This document shows positions 42,849-49,326 of a stretch of 49,326 bases of DNA, piece after piece (position 1 is the first letter of the stretch; each line of letters begins with the position of its first letter). The translations under genes were made by a program, and so were the position numbers. The notes under the pieces are model-generated. The model was not told the DNA's origin, ran no database searches, and was given only the letters and a program-made list of their open reading frames with translations. The stretch is from NCBI GenBank assembly GCA_002483285.1, contig DLHP01000011.1:67092-116417 (forward strand), read 5' to 3'. This DNA comes from Flavobacterium sp. UBA7665. GTDB taxonomy: Bacteria; Bacteroidota; Bacteroidia; Flavobacteriales; Flavobacteriaceae.

Positions 42849-43871
42849 CTTCCGCGTCGATTCGCGCTGGCGCAATTCTGTTTTGACTTCTTCTGTTTTA
42901 TAGGTTTGGGGTTCTTCGTCGCTGTTGTCCTCTAGTCTTGCTATGAGCAATTTGGCGGCGGCCTCGCCTATTTCGGGACCGTGTTGGCTTACCGTAGACA
43001 AACTCGGCGTGAGCCTTCTGGACCAGACGCCGTCGGCAAAACCGATGATGCACAATTCCTCGGGAATCTTATAATTATTTTTCAATCCCATTTTAATGGC
43101 CGAGACCGAGGTGTGTTCGTCTAGGGCGAAGATGCCATCTATTTTGTGGCTTTCTAATAGCTTGGGCGCTTTGGCGTCGAAATCTTCGGCGGTGTCGGTA
43201 CGGATGATTAGCGATTGGTCTACTTTGATGTTGTTGTCCTCGAGCGCTTTGAAATAACCCTCTGCGCGCAGTTTACCTACACTGAGGTTGTCTATCGAGG
43301 AAAACAACGCGATTTTCTTGCAACCCAGTTTGATCAGGTGTTCTGTGGCATGCAGCGCCGAGTTGAAATCGTCTACGATGACTTTGTCGCAGTCGACCTC
43401 GTCTGAAATGCGGTCGAACATCACTATGGGCGTGCCTTCGTTGATGATGTTTTTAAAATGGCCGAATTCCTGGAGTTTTTGCGCTTCTTCTGAAATGGAG
43501 AGTACAAAGCCGTCGATGGTGCCGTTGCTGAGCATCTCGAGTGCGTGGATTTCTTTTTCTATCGATTCATTTGAAATGCAGGTAATTAGGTTATAGCCTT
43601 TCTCATCGGCTACTTTTTCTATTCCGGTAAATACCTTGGCAAAAAACGGGTTGAGTATGTTGGGAATGATGACCCCGATGGTTTTGGTTTTGCGATTTTT
43701 GAGGTTCAGGCCAATTACGTTGGGCTTGTAGTTTTTAAGCTTGGCGTATTCCTGTACCTTAATTTTGGTTTGTTCGCTGATTTCAGGGCTGTCATTGAGC
43801 GCTTTGGAAACGGTAGAAACCGAAACGTGTAACTCTTTTGCTATTTGCTTTAACGTGGCTTTGGATTTCAT
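42843..43871 (-). CDS. LacI-family transcriptional regulator
   Basis: DNA-binding repressor or activator of 342 residues. The N-terminal helix-turn-helix (ATLKQIAKELHVSVSTVSKAL) and hinge (PNVIGLNLKN) are standard. The periplasmic-binding-like effector domain begins KTIGVIIPNILNPFFAKV, with EEIxIIGF-type EELCIIGFADGVWSRRLTPSLSTV near the end. Family members usually sense sugars. No sugar-use genes lie in this window, so its targets are elsewhere or it controls the divergent ferritin-like pair, for which there is no direct evidence. Confidence 0.94.
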   Translation of the reverse strand: MKSKATLKQIAKELHVSVSTVSKALNDSPEISEQTKIKVQEYAKLKNYKPNVIGLNLKNRKTKTIGVIIPNILNPFFAKVFTGIEKVADEKGYNLITCISNESIEKEIHALEMLSNGTIDGFVLSISEEAQKLQEFGHFKNIINEGTPIVMFDRISDEVDCDKVIVDDFNSALHATEHLIKLGCKKIALFSSIDNLSVGKLRAEGYFKALEDNNIKVDQSLIIRTDTAEDFDAKAPKLLESHKIDGIFALDEHTSVSAIKMGLKNNYKIPEELCIIGFADGVWSRRLTPSLSTVSQHGPEIGEAAAKLLIARLEDNSDEEPQTYKTEEVKTELRQRESTRKL

Positions 43872-44172
43872 AAGTGACGAATATTTAGGCGATATGGTAA
43901 TGCTGTAACTTTAAATGGGAATCTTGATGTTTTTGGCTAATCCGCTAAGATACATAATCTCGTAAGTAGTTAAGCGCCGCACAGGCAAATCTTAACTTTC
44001 TGTTAATCTTATAAAGGAACTTTGAAATTACGAAACGGATTCGGAATTATAAAATGGGAATTTTACCAAACCAATAATACAATCCACAAACAAATATAAC
44101 AAAAACTTCTGGCTGGAGATGTGTCTGCACGTCTTTGGTTCGGGCTATTCTTTAACCATTAAATTTTTTATT
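43872..44172. other. Divergent regulatory region, lacI-type / ferritin-like genes
   Basis: About 300 bases without a gene. It holds two copies of AAATGGGAAT (43913-43922 and 44052-44061, same orientation) and an inverted pair GTTAAG (43969-43974) / CTTAAC (43991-43996). No perfect promoter box was found. The repeated words may be regulator sites. Confidence 0.4.
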
Positions 44173-44928
44173 ATGAAAAACGAAGTAAAAGTTCAGGGCA
44201 CATCCTCCCTCCAAACCAATCGGAGGAGCTTCCTGAAAATTAGCGGTCTGGGCGCCATAGGCGCGGGCCTTTTGTTGGCGGGTTGTAGTGATGATGATGA
44301 CGACAATCCTATTATACAACCCAACAATTTTCCCGGAATCCGCAACGGCATTTTTGACCTTGGAGGCGGCGACTTGGGAATCTTGACGTATGCTTATGCA
44401 TTAGAGCAGCTTGAAGCCGATTTTTACACCAAAGTCGTGAACGCATCTGGGTTCAACGCCAATTTCAGCGTCGAGCAAAAAGCGGTATTGACCGACCTTT
44501 ACAACCATGAAGTGATCCACCGCGAATTTTTCAAGGCTGCATTGACAGGCGCGTTGCCCAATGCCAGTACGCAATTGCTCCCGAATTTGTCTTTTGCTTA
44601 TGATGATGTAAACTTCAACAGCCCGGCTTCGGTGTTGGGAACGGCAAAATTGCTTGAGGACACTGGTGTTGCGGCGTACAACGGTGCAGGAAAGTACATT
44701 ACCAACGCCGATTATTTGCTGCTTGCCGGTAAAATTGTTTCGATTGAGGCCAGGCACGCGTCGGCCATTCGCTCGCTGATCAACACCAACTCGGCTGATT
44801 TTGCCGGCGACGATGTGGTAGATCCTACAACGGGTCTGGACATGGCTAAAAAACCTTCGCAGATCATCCAAGAAGTTTCTTCGCTCGATATTATCCAAAC
44901 CGCATTCACCGCTCAGTTTTTACCATAA
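44173..44928 (+). CDS. Ferritin-like domain lipoprotein with Tat signal
   Basis: Exported protein of 251 residues. The N terminus has NRRSFLK (Arg17-Arg18) followed by a hydrophobic stretch ending LLLAGC (Cys38), so it is probably a Tat-exported lipoprotein that folds with its cofactor before export. The rest is a four-helix Ferritin_2 (PF13668) type domain: YALEQLEADFY, HEVIHREFF and VSIEARHASAIR supply Glu and ExxH-type metal ligands. The ATG at 44173 was chosen over an upstream in-frame one because only it gives a clean signal. It is followed 18 bases later by a second, related gene. Confidence 0.87.
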   Translation: MKNEVKVQGTSSLQTNRRSFLKISGLGAIGAGLLLAGCSDDDDDNPIIQPNNFPGIRNGIFDLGGGDLGILTYAYALEQLEADFYTKVVNASGFNANFSVEQKAVLTDLYNHEVIHREFFKAALTGALPNASTQLLPNLSFAYDDVNFNSPASVLGTAKLLEDTGVAAYNGAGKYITNADYLLLAGKIVSIEARHASAIRSLINTNSADFAGDDVVDPTTGLDMAKKPSQIIQEVSSLDIIQTAFTAQFLP

Positions 44929-44946
44929 CCTTAATCACCAGAAATC

Positions 44947-45741
44947 ATGAATATATTTAAATTTCTCGAGGCCTTTGCCAATGAAGATGTGCTCAAGGCC
45001 AGCACTTCAAGAAGGGGAGCCTTTGACCAGTTCAAAAAAATAGGCGCCGATGTAGCGCTTGCGGCTGTTCCGTTTGGCCTTGCCATGGCACCACAACGTG
45101 CCAGTGCATCTACTTTCGGCACCGCAGAAACACCAACCCAGGCTTTGCAATTGGCCTTGACCTTAGAATACCTTGAAAACGAGTTTTACCAAACCGGTAT
45201 GGATACCTTGTTACTGATCCCGATTGGACGTGACCGTACCGTGTTTTCTAAAATCCTGCAACACGAATCGTCGCATGTGACATTTTTGCAAAACGGACTC
45301 GGTGCAGACTCGATTCCCAAACCTACTTTCGATTTCTCCGCCGGAGGATTGTTCCCGGACGTTTTTAGCAACTACCAAACGTTCCTCGCACTCGCACAAG
45401 CATTTGAAGACACCGGAGTGCGTGCCTATAAAGGGCAGGCTGGAAATTTGCTGTCGACTCCTGATTTATTGCAGGCGGCGTTGCAAATTCACTCGGTTGA
45501 GGCGAGACATGCTTCAGAGGTACGACGCATCCGCGGACAAAAAGGCTGGATTGTAGGCGCCGATCGTGGCGGATTACCAGCGCAAGCACAGCCGGTTTAT
45601 AACGGTGAAGACAATACTTTGCAGGCGGGTTTCAATACCTCGACTGTCAATGGCATTCCGTCAGCTGCGGGTTCGGAGTCTTTTGACGAACCATTGACCG
45701 GTGCGCAGGCTACTGCAATTGCAAGTTTGTTTATCGCTTAA
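44947..45741 (+). CDS. Ferritin-like domain protein, partner of the preceding gene
   Basis: Protein of 264 residues with the same Ferritin_2 core: LTLEYLENEFY, LQHESSHVTFL and HSVEARHASEVRRIRG. The N terminus has STSRRGAFDQFKKIG and then a hydrophobic VALAAVPFGLAMAPQRASA, which looks like a twin-arginine export signal with a cleavage site near residue 54, without a lipobox. The pair likely forms one complex. Relatives have been connected with desiccation or oxidative stress; a di-metal site is expected from the ligands. A strong terminator follows. Confidence 0.85.
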   Translation: MNIFKFLEAFANEDVLKASTSRRGAFDQFKKIGADVALAAVPFGLAMAPQRASASTFGTAETPTQALQLALTLEYLENEFYQTGMDTLLLIPIGRDRTVFSKILQHESSHVTFLQNGLGADSIPKPTFDFSAGGLFPDVFSNYQTFLALAQAFEDTGVRAYKGQAGNLLSTPDLLQAALQIHSVEARHASEVRRIRGQKGWIVGADRGGLPAQAQPVYNGEDNTLQAGFNTSTVNGIPSAAGSESFDEPLTGAQATAIASLFIA

Positions 45742-45762
45742 CAAGAACATTTTATATTCAAG

Positions 45763-45796
45763 AGCCGCTGCGAACGATGTTTACAGCGGCTTTTTT
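45763..45796 (+). terminator. Terminator of the ferritin-like pair
   Basis: AGCCGCTG (45763-45770) and CAGCGGCT (45784-45791) form a perfect stem followed by a run of T. Confidence 0.92.
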
Positions 45797-45860
45797 GTGT
45801 AATTTATTTCGTGGGGTTTACAGCTGGTTTTCAATATGTAAAATATTATTTTCCTGACGT

Positions 45861-45890
45861 TTGCATTTAAAATAAATAATTGTACTTTTG
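45861..45890 (+). promoter_or_regulatory. Promoter of rplM-rpsI-rpsB
   Basis: TTG at 45861-45863, a 19-base spacer and TACTTTTG at 45883-45890, a perfect TAnnTTTG box. The predicted leader to the rplM start is about 50 bases. Confidence 0.8.
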
Positions 45891-45894
45891 CAGT

Positions 45895-45920
45895 CCAAAT
45901 TTTGGGCATACCTTATTTGG
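45895..45920 (+). promoter_or_regulatory. Leader hairpin before rplM
   Basis: CCAAAT (45895-45900) pairs with ATTTGG (45915-45920), right at the predicted transcript 5' end. It may be an autoregulatory leader for L13, but the stem is short and I do not recognise a known leader family. Confidence 0.35.
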
Positions 45921-45949
45921 AACGGAATGTTTAATTTAAATAAATAATT

Positions 45950-46405
45950 GTGGACGCATTAAGTTACAAGACAATTTCAGCAAACAAAGCCACTGTCGCG
46001 AAAGAGTGGATTGTTGTAGATGCTGATGGTCATAACCTGGGTCGTCTTGCTTCAAAAGTCGCTATGATTTTGAGAGGTAAGTACAAACCGAGTTATACAC
46101 CGCACGTAGACTGTGGAGATAACGTTATTGTTATCAACTCAGAAAAAATCAACCTTACAGGTACCAAAATGAATGACAAAATTTACATGCGTCATACAGG
46201 GTATCCAGGAGGACAAAGAACCCTTACTGCTAAAGTTTTACAGGCGAAAAACCCTGCATCTTTGGTTGAGAAAGCTGTAAAAGGGATGTTGCCTAAAAAC
46301 AAATTAGGAGCAGAACTTTTCAGAAATTTAAATGTAGTTGTAGGTCCAGAGCACAAACAAGCTGCTCAAAAACCTAAAACTGTTAACCTTAACGACCTTA
46401 AATAA
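45950..46405 (+). CDS. rplM: Ribosomal protein L13 (uL13)
   Basis: Large-subunit protein of 151 residues: KEWIVVDADGHNLGRLASK, GDNVIVINSEKINLTG, RHTGYPGG and AVKGMLPKNKLG are L13 hallmarks. The start is GTG at 45950, giving MDALSYKTISANK, the usual flavobacterial N terminus; no ATG fits. It has its own promoter, and its stop shares one base with the rpsI start (TAATG). Confidence 0.98.
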   Translation: MDALSYKTISANKATVAKEWIVVDADGHNLGRLASKVAMILRGKYKPSYTPHVDCGDNVIVINSEKINLTGTKMNDKIYMRHTGYPGGQRTLTAKVLQAKNPASLVEKAVKGMLPKNKLGAELFRNLNVVVGPEHKQAAQKPKTVNLNDLK

Positions 46406-46791
46406 TGGCAGTAATTCACAAAATCGGTAGAAGAAAAACCGCTGTTGCACGTGTTTATGTTTCGGAAGGAACAGGAAAAATCACGGTAAACAAAAAAGAA
46501 TTCGCAACTTATTTCCCAACGGCTACTTTACAGTACAAAGTGATGCAACCCTTGTCTATGACAGAAAACGCAACCAACTTTGACGTAAAAGTAAATGTTT
46601 ACGGAGGTGGTTCAACAGGTCAGGCAGAAGCTGTAAGAATGGCGCTTGCCCGTGTAATGTGCGAAGTAGGTGAAGGAAACAGAGCGATCCTGAAACCAGA
46701 AGGTTTATTGACAAGAGATCCAAGAATGGTTGAGCGTAAAAAATTCGGACAGAAAAAAGCGCGTAAAAGATTCCAGTTCTCTAAACGTTAA
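46405..46791 (+). CDS. rpsI: Ribosomal protein S9 (uS9)
   Basis: Small-subunit protein of 128 residues with IGRRKTAVARVYV, GGGSTGQAEAVRMALAR and the basic C-terminal tail KKARKRFQFSKR that reaches the P-site tRNA. It is translationally coupled to rplM by a one-base overlap, the universal L13-S9 pair. A structured leader separates it from rpsB. Confidence 0.98.
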   Translation: MAVIHKIGRRKTAVARVYVSEGTGKITVNKKEFATYFPTATLQYKVMQPLSMTENATNFDVKVNVYGGGSTGQAEAVRMALARVMCEVGEGNRAILKPEGLLTRDPRMVERKKFGQKKARKRFQFSKR

Positions 46792-46799
46792 TATTGCCT

Positions 46800-46928
46800 G
46801 TCTTGCCAAATGCTGGCAAGACTTCATCAAGTTAGAAAATTTAAAAACAATGTTGTTGTTGCCTACTGAGGTAGGAATTAGTTTAGCATCTAAATTTTTA
46901 AGACCATCGCAAGAGCTACTTAAGAATT
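46800..46928 (+). promoter_or_regulatory. Structured leader of rpsB with three hairpins
   Basis: Between rpsI and rpsB are GTCTTGCCA/TGGCAAGAC (46800-46808 with 46814-46822), CCTAC/GTAGG with a TGAG loop (46862-46866 with 46871-46875) and AATTTTTAAG/CTTAAGAATT (46893-46902 with 46919-46928, one G-T pair). No T run follows the first stem, so it is not a clear terminator. The layout suits an S2 or EF-Ts operon autoregulatory leader. Confidence 0.55.
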
Positions 46929-46960
46929 GCTAATTCAACAGAACGTAAACTAAGAAAAAA

Positions 46961-47839
46961 ATGTCAAACAAAGTAGAAGTAAAAGACTTACTGGAAGCAG
47001 GTGTTCACTTCGGACACATGACCAGAAAATGGAATCCAAACATGGCGCCTTACATTTACATGGAGCGCAACGGAATCCATATCATCAACCTTTACAAAAC
47101 TGCAGCGAAAATTGAAGAGGCCAACGAAGCCATGAAGAAAATCGCAGCATCTGGACGCAAAATTTTATTCGTTGCGACCAAAAAACAAGCAAAAGACATC
47201 GTTGCCGAAAAAGCAAAAGCTGCAAACATGCCATACATCACAGAAAGATGGCCTGGCGGAATGTTGACCAACTTCGTAACCATCCGTAAAGCCGTTAAGA
47301 AAATGGCTTCTATCGATAAAATGAAGAAAGACGGAACATTCAACACCCTTTCTAAAAAAGAGAAATTGCAAATCGATCGTCTTCGTGCGAAATTAGAGAA
47401 AAACTTAGGCTCAATCGCCGACATGTCAAGACTGCCTGCAGCTCTTTTCGTTGTTGACATTATGGCTGAGCACATCGCTATAAAAGAAGCTCAAAAATTA
47501 AACATTCCGGTTTTTGCAATGGTGGATACCAACTCTGACCCACGCGAGGTAGATTACGTAATCCCATCCAATGATGACGCTTCTAAATCAATCGATAAAA
47601 TTTTATCCTTGGTAACTGCTGCGGTAATCGACGGTTTGGCCAACAGAAATTCTGACGCCATCGTAGACGACCAAACAGATGAAGTTACAGAAGACGCTAC
47701 AGAAGAAGTAGTAGCTGCAGCTCCGGCTGTAGAAGCTGCTCCTGTTGCAGAAGTAGAAGCTCCTGCCGAAGTAGAAGCTCCTGCCGAAGTAGAAGCTGCT
47801 ACTGAAACAGAAGCTACAGAAGAAAAAACAGAAGAATAA
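46961..47839 (+). CDS. rpsB: Ribosomal protein S2 (uS2)
   Basis: Small-subunit protein of 292 residues, about 50 longer than E. coli S2 (241). The core is typical (LLEAGVHFGHMTRKWNPNMAPYIYMERNGIHIINL, given here as its ends LLEAGVHFGHM and GIHIINL; ERWPGGMLTNF; DTNSDPREVDYVIPSNDDA). After about residue 235 an acidic Ala/Val/Glu/Thr-rich tail with the repeated unit VEAPAE extends to the end; this is probably disordered. It is followed by tsf, the conserved pair. Confidence 0.97.
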   Translation: MSNKVEVKDLLEAGVHFGHMTRKWNPNMAPYIYMERNGIHIINLYKTAAKIEEANEAMKKIAASGRKILFVATKKQAKDIVAEKAKAANMPYITERWPGGMLTNFVTIRKAVKKMASIDKMKKDGTFNTLSKKEKLQIDRLRAKLEKNLGSIADMSRLPAALFVVDIMAEHIAIKEAQKLNIPVFAMVDTNSDPREVDYVIPSNDDASKSIDKILSLVTAAVIDGLANRNSDAIVDDQTDEVTEDATEEVVAAAPAVEAAPVAEVEAPAEVEAPAEVEAATETEATEEKTEE

Positions 47840-47847
47840 AACTTTAG

Positions 47848-47945
47848 ATTCCAGTTTTAAAATTCCAGTTCCATTAAGAATCGAAAGACCAAAAGTTGAC
47901 GATTTTATAAAGTTGGAATCCGGAATATTGAAACTGGAATTTTTA
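47848..47945 (+). terminator. Long inverted repeat between rpsB and tsf
   Basis: ATTCCAGTTT (47848-47857) pairs with AAACTGGAAT (47931-47940), followed by TTTTTACTTTT. Inner, less perfect ATTCC/GGAAT pairs lie within. It may cut rpsB from tsf transcription or let part of it through. Confidence 0.5.
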
Positions 47946-47984
47946 CTTTTAAAAGATTTCAATAACACATAAACTATATTAATG

Positions 47985-48806
47985 ATGGCAACAATTACTG
48001 CTGCAGACGTAAATAAACTAAGAACATTAACCGGCGCCGGAATGATGGATTGCAAGAAAGCGCTAGTAGAAGCCGATGGCGATTTTGAACTCGCTATTGA
48101 AAACCTACGCAAAAAAGGACAAAAAGTAGCTGCCAACCGTTCAGACCGTGAGTCAACAGAAGGTGCCGCAGTTGCTGTAGTCAATGCAGACAAAACAGAA
48201 GGTGTCGCAATGACCCTAAACTGTGAAACCGATTTCGTTGGTAAAAACGAAGGTTTCGTAAAATTGGCTACCGATTTGGCCAACCTTGCTTTGCAATACA
48301 ACACCAAAGAAGAATTCCTCGCTGCCGATTTCAACGGAATCTCTGTTTCTGAGAAATTGATCGAGCAAACCGGAGTGATCGGAGAAAAAATTGAGATCGC
48401 TTCTTTCGAGAAATTGAGCGGTGCCTTGATCGGATCTTACGTACACTCAGGAAAAATCGCTGTTTTGGTAGCACTTTCTGCCAACGTTGCCGGTGCCGAC
48501 GAAGCCGCTAAAAACGTAGCCATGCAAGCGGCTGCCATGAACCCAATCGCTTTGAACGAAGGTGGCGTTGATGCAGACACCATTGCCAAAGAAATCGAAA
48601 TCGCCAAAGACCAATTGCGTCAGGAAGGCAAGCCAGAAGCCATGATCGAGAACATCGCCAAAGGCAAATTGGGTCGTTTCTTTAAAGACAACACCTTGGT
48701 GAACCAAGACTACATCAAAGACGGATCGATGAGCGTTGCAGCTTACGTAAAATCGGTTGATGCTGGTTTGACTGTTACCGGTTTCAAAAGAGTAGCTTTA
48801 GGATAA
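47985..48806 (+). CDS. tsf: Translation elongation factor Ts
   Basis: Nucleotide-exchange factor for EF-Tu, 273 residues. It has the N-terminal UBA-like domain (VNKLRTLTGAGMMDCKKAL, LRKKGQK), the core signature NCETDFVGKNEGF, and the C-terminal dimerisation module. Two ATG codons stand side by side (47982 and 47985); the second matches the common family start MATITAADV. It follows rpsB in the conserved order and has a strong terminator. Confidence 0.97.
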   Translation: MATITAADVNKLRTLTGAGMMDCKKALVEADGDFELAIENLRKKGQKVAANRSDRESTEGAAVAVVNADKTEGVAMTLNCETDFVGKNEGFVKLATDLANLALQYNTKEEFLAADFNGISVSEKLIEQTGVIGEKIEIASFEKLSGALIGSYVHSGKIAVLVALSANVAGADEAAKNVAMQAAAMNPIALNEGGVDADTIAKEIEIAKDQLRQEGKPEAMIENIAKGKLGRFFKDNTLVNQDYIKDGSMSVAAYVKSVDAGLTVTGFKRVALG

Positions 48807-48826
48807 TCTATCCTTCACTTTTATAC

Positions 48827-48857
48827 AAAACCCAATCGGAAACGGTTGGGTTTTTTT
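48827..48857 (+). terminator. Terminator of tsf
   Basis: AAAACCCAA (48827-48835) and TTGGGTTTT (48846-48854) form a stem ending in a run of T, 21 bases after the stop. Confidence 0.92.
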
Positions 48858-48893
48858 GTGGCGTTACGCTTCCTGCGTCGCGTCGCGCTGTAC

Positions 48894-48938
48894 GCTCTAT
48901 CTTTTGCTGCGTAAACTCCGCAAAAGGATGCCGCTGCC
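48894..48938 (-). repeat. Intergenic palindromic repeat, copy 2
   Basis: Read on the minus strand it gives GGCAGCGGCATCCTTTTGC, a loop GGAGTTTAC, and GCAAAAGATAGAGC. Words and order match 42093-42175. The stem-closing pair differs (C-G here, T-A there) on both sides. Confidence 0.8.
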
Positions 48939-48961
48939 ATCGCTAACGCAGTTTGGCATTT

Positions 48962-49251
48962 ACCGGGAGATTCCGGTTTTTAATCTTATTTCTTAACTTT
49001 TGTCTCGCCACAAAAGTTACAAAAAGGCGGTCGGCACATAAGATTTGCTAAAAATCAAATTCGTTCGCTAAAGCAAATAAACTCGCTGCGCTCAGACAGA
49101 ATTTGCTTCTTAACGCTCACTCATTTGATTTTCTTAACGCAAATCTTATGACTGCCGCGCCAGTTAGGAAGTGTTCATTGGTTTTCGGCTTGTGGCCAAC
49201 GCGCCTCCTGGCTCCTTCGCTAAAAATGTCCACTGGACATTTTCTTAACGC
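48962..49251. repeat. Palindrome-rich non-coding region
   Basis: No credible gene is seen in 48807-49326. It holds ACCGG/CCGGT (48962-48977), TAACTTTTGT/ACAAAAGTTA (48994-49003 with 49010-49019), a nested set of three stems (49037-49048 with 49139-49150; 49051-49060 with 49123-49132; 49071-49078 with 49101-49108) and AAAATGTCCA/TGGACATTTT (49223-49243). GCTAAA precedes and TTCTTAACGC follows three of the paired words. Confidence 0.8.
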
Positions 49252-49326
49252 TCGGCCCTGCCAAAAATTCTAAACCGGGTGATTCATCCTTTGGTTCGGG
49301 AACTTCTTGGGAGGATTTTTCGTGCA

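Noticed and set aside
42843..43871. LacI-type gene as regulator of the radical SAM operon
   Set aside because: It is convergent with the end of that cluster, far from its start, and no operator-like palindrome is seen near 29760.
46730..46933. Frame overlapping the end of rpsI and the rpsB leader
   Set aside because: Starts inside rpsI in another frame and covers the hairpin leader; no conserved features.
49252..49326. Start of a new gene at the window end
   Set aside because: No open frame with protein-like content runs to the edge; the sequence resembles the preceding non-coding repeats.

Overview
The window looks like chromosome of a member of the Flavobacteriaceae (Bacteroidota), most likely Flavobacterium or a close relative. 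The evidence is the gene content and protein sequences (L13/S9/S2/EF-Ts block, RimP-NusA-IF2 block, GT117/DUF2723 protein, DUF5916 outer-membrane protein, LytTR two-component pair, KaiC/KaiB genes). The promoters also fit: several read TTG-N17-19-TAnnTTTG, the Bacteroidota sigma-A type, and Shine-Dalgarno sequences are absent. No phage, insertion sequence or CRISPR array was seen.

Layout. 1-4.8 kb: rimP-nusA-infB on the minus strand, behind a recognisable promoter and a possible attenuator. 4.8-11.8 kb: a tandem UspA protein, tRNA-Gln(TTG), a GT117-type membrane glycosyltransferase, a polysaccharide deacetylase, a thioredoxin-fold protein without its active-site cysteines, and a membrane metallophosphoesterase. 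12-18.3 kb: a TPR sensor kinase with a LytTR regulator, a small ORF, and a secreted repeat protein ending in an S74 chaperone domain; the repeat protein is split by a frameshift at a repeat junction. 18.3-21.2 kb: polA.

21.2-25.2 kb: a tight minus-strand operon kaiC-kaiB-kaiB-PAS histidine kinase-receiver, a KaiA-less clock or stress type module. 25.3-29.6 kb: a DUF1579 lipoprotein, a lipoprotein hydrolase and a DUF5916 outer-membrane protein.

29.7-42.1 kb: ten genes on the plus strand, almost all overlapping by 4-32 bases: a nucleotidyltransferase, three B12-type radical SAM enzymes, a methyltransferase, two polytopic GT-C-like glycosyltransferases, a CxxCH protein, a probable flavin-reductase-fold protein and a flippase-like protein. 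Together they look like a pathway that builds and exports an unknown modified glycoconjugate or lipid. I cannot match it to a described pathway, and it is the best candidate here for an undescribed system. A methyltransferase and a LacI regulator follow.

44-45.8 kb: two ferritin-like exported proteins. 45.8-48.9 kb: rplM-rpsI-rpsB-tsf with a promoter, structured leaders and a terminator. 48.9-49.3 kb: non-coding DNA packed with nested palindromes, including a second copy of an intergenic repeat also found at 42.1 kb.
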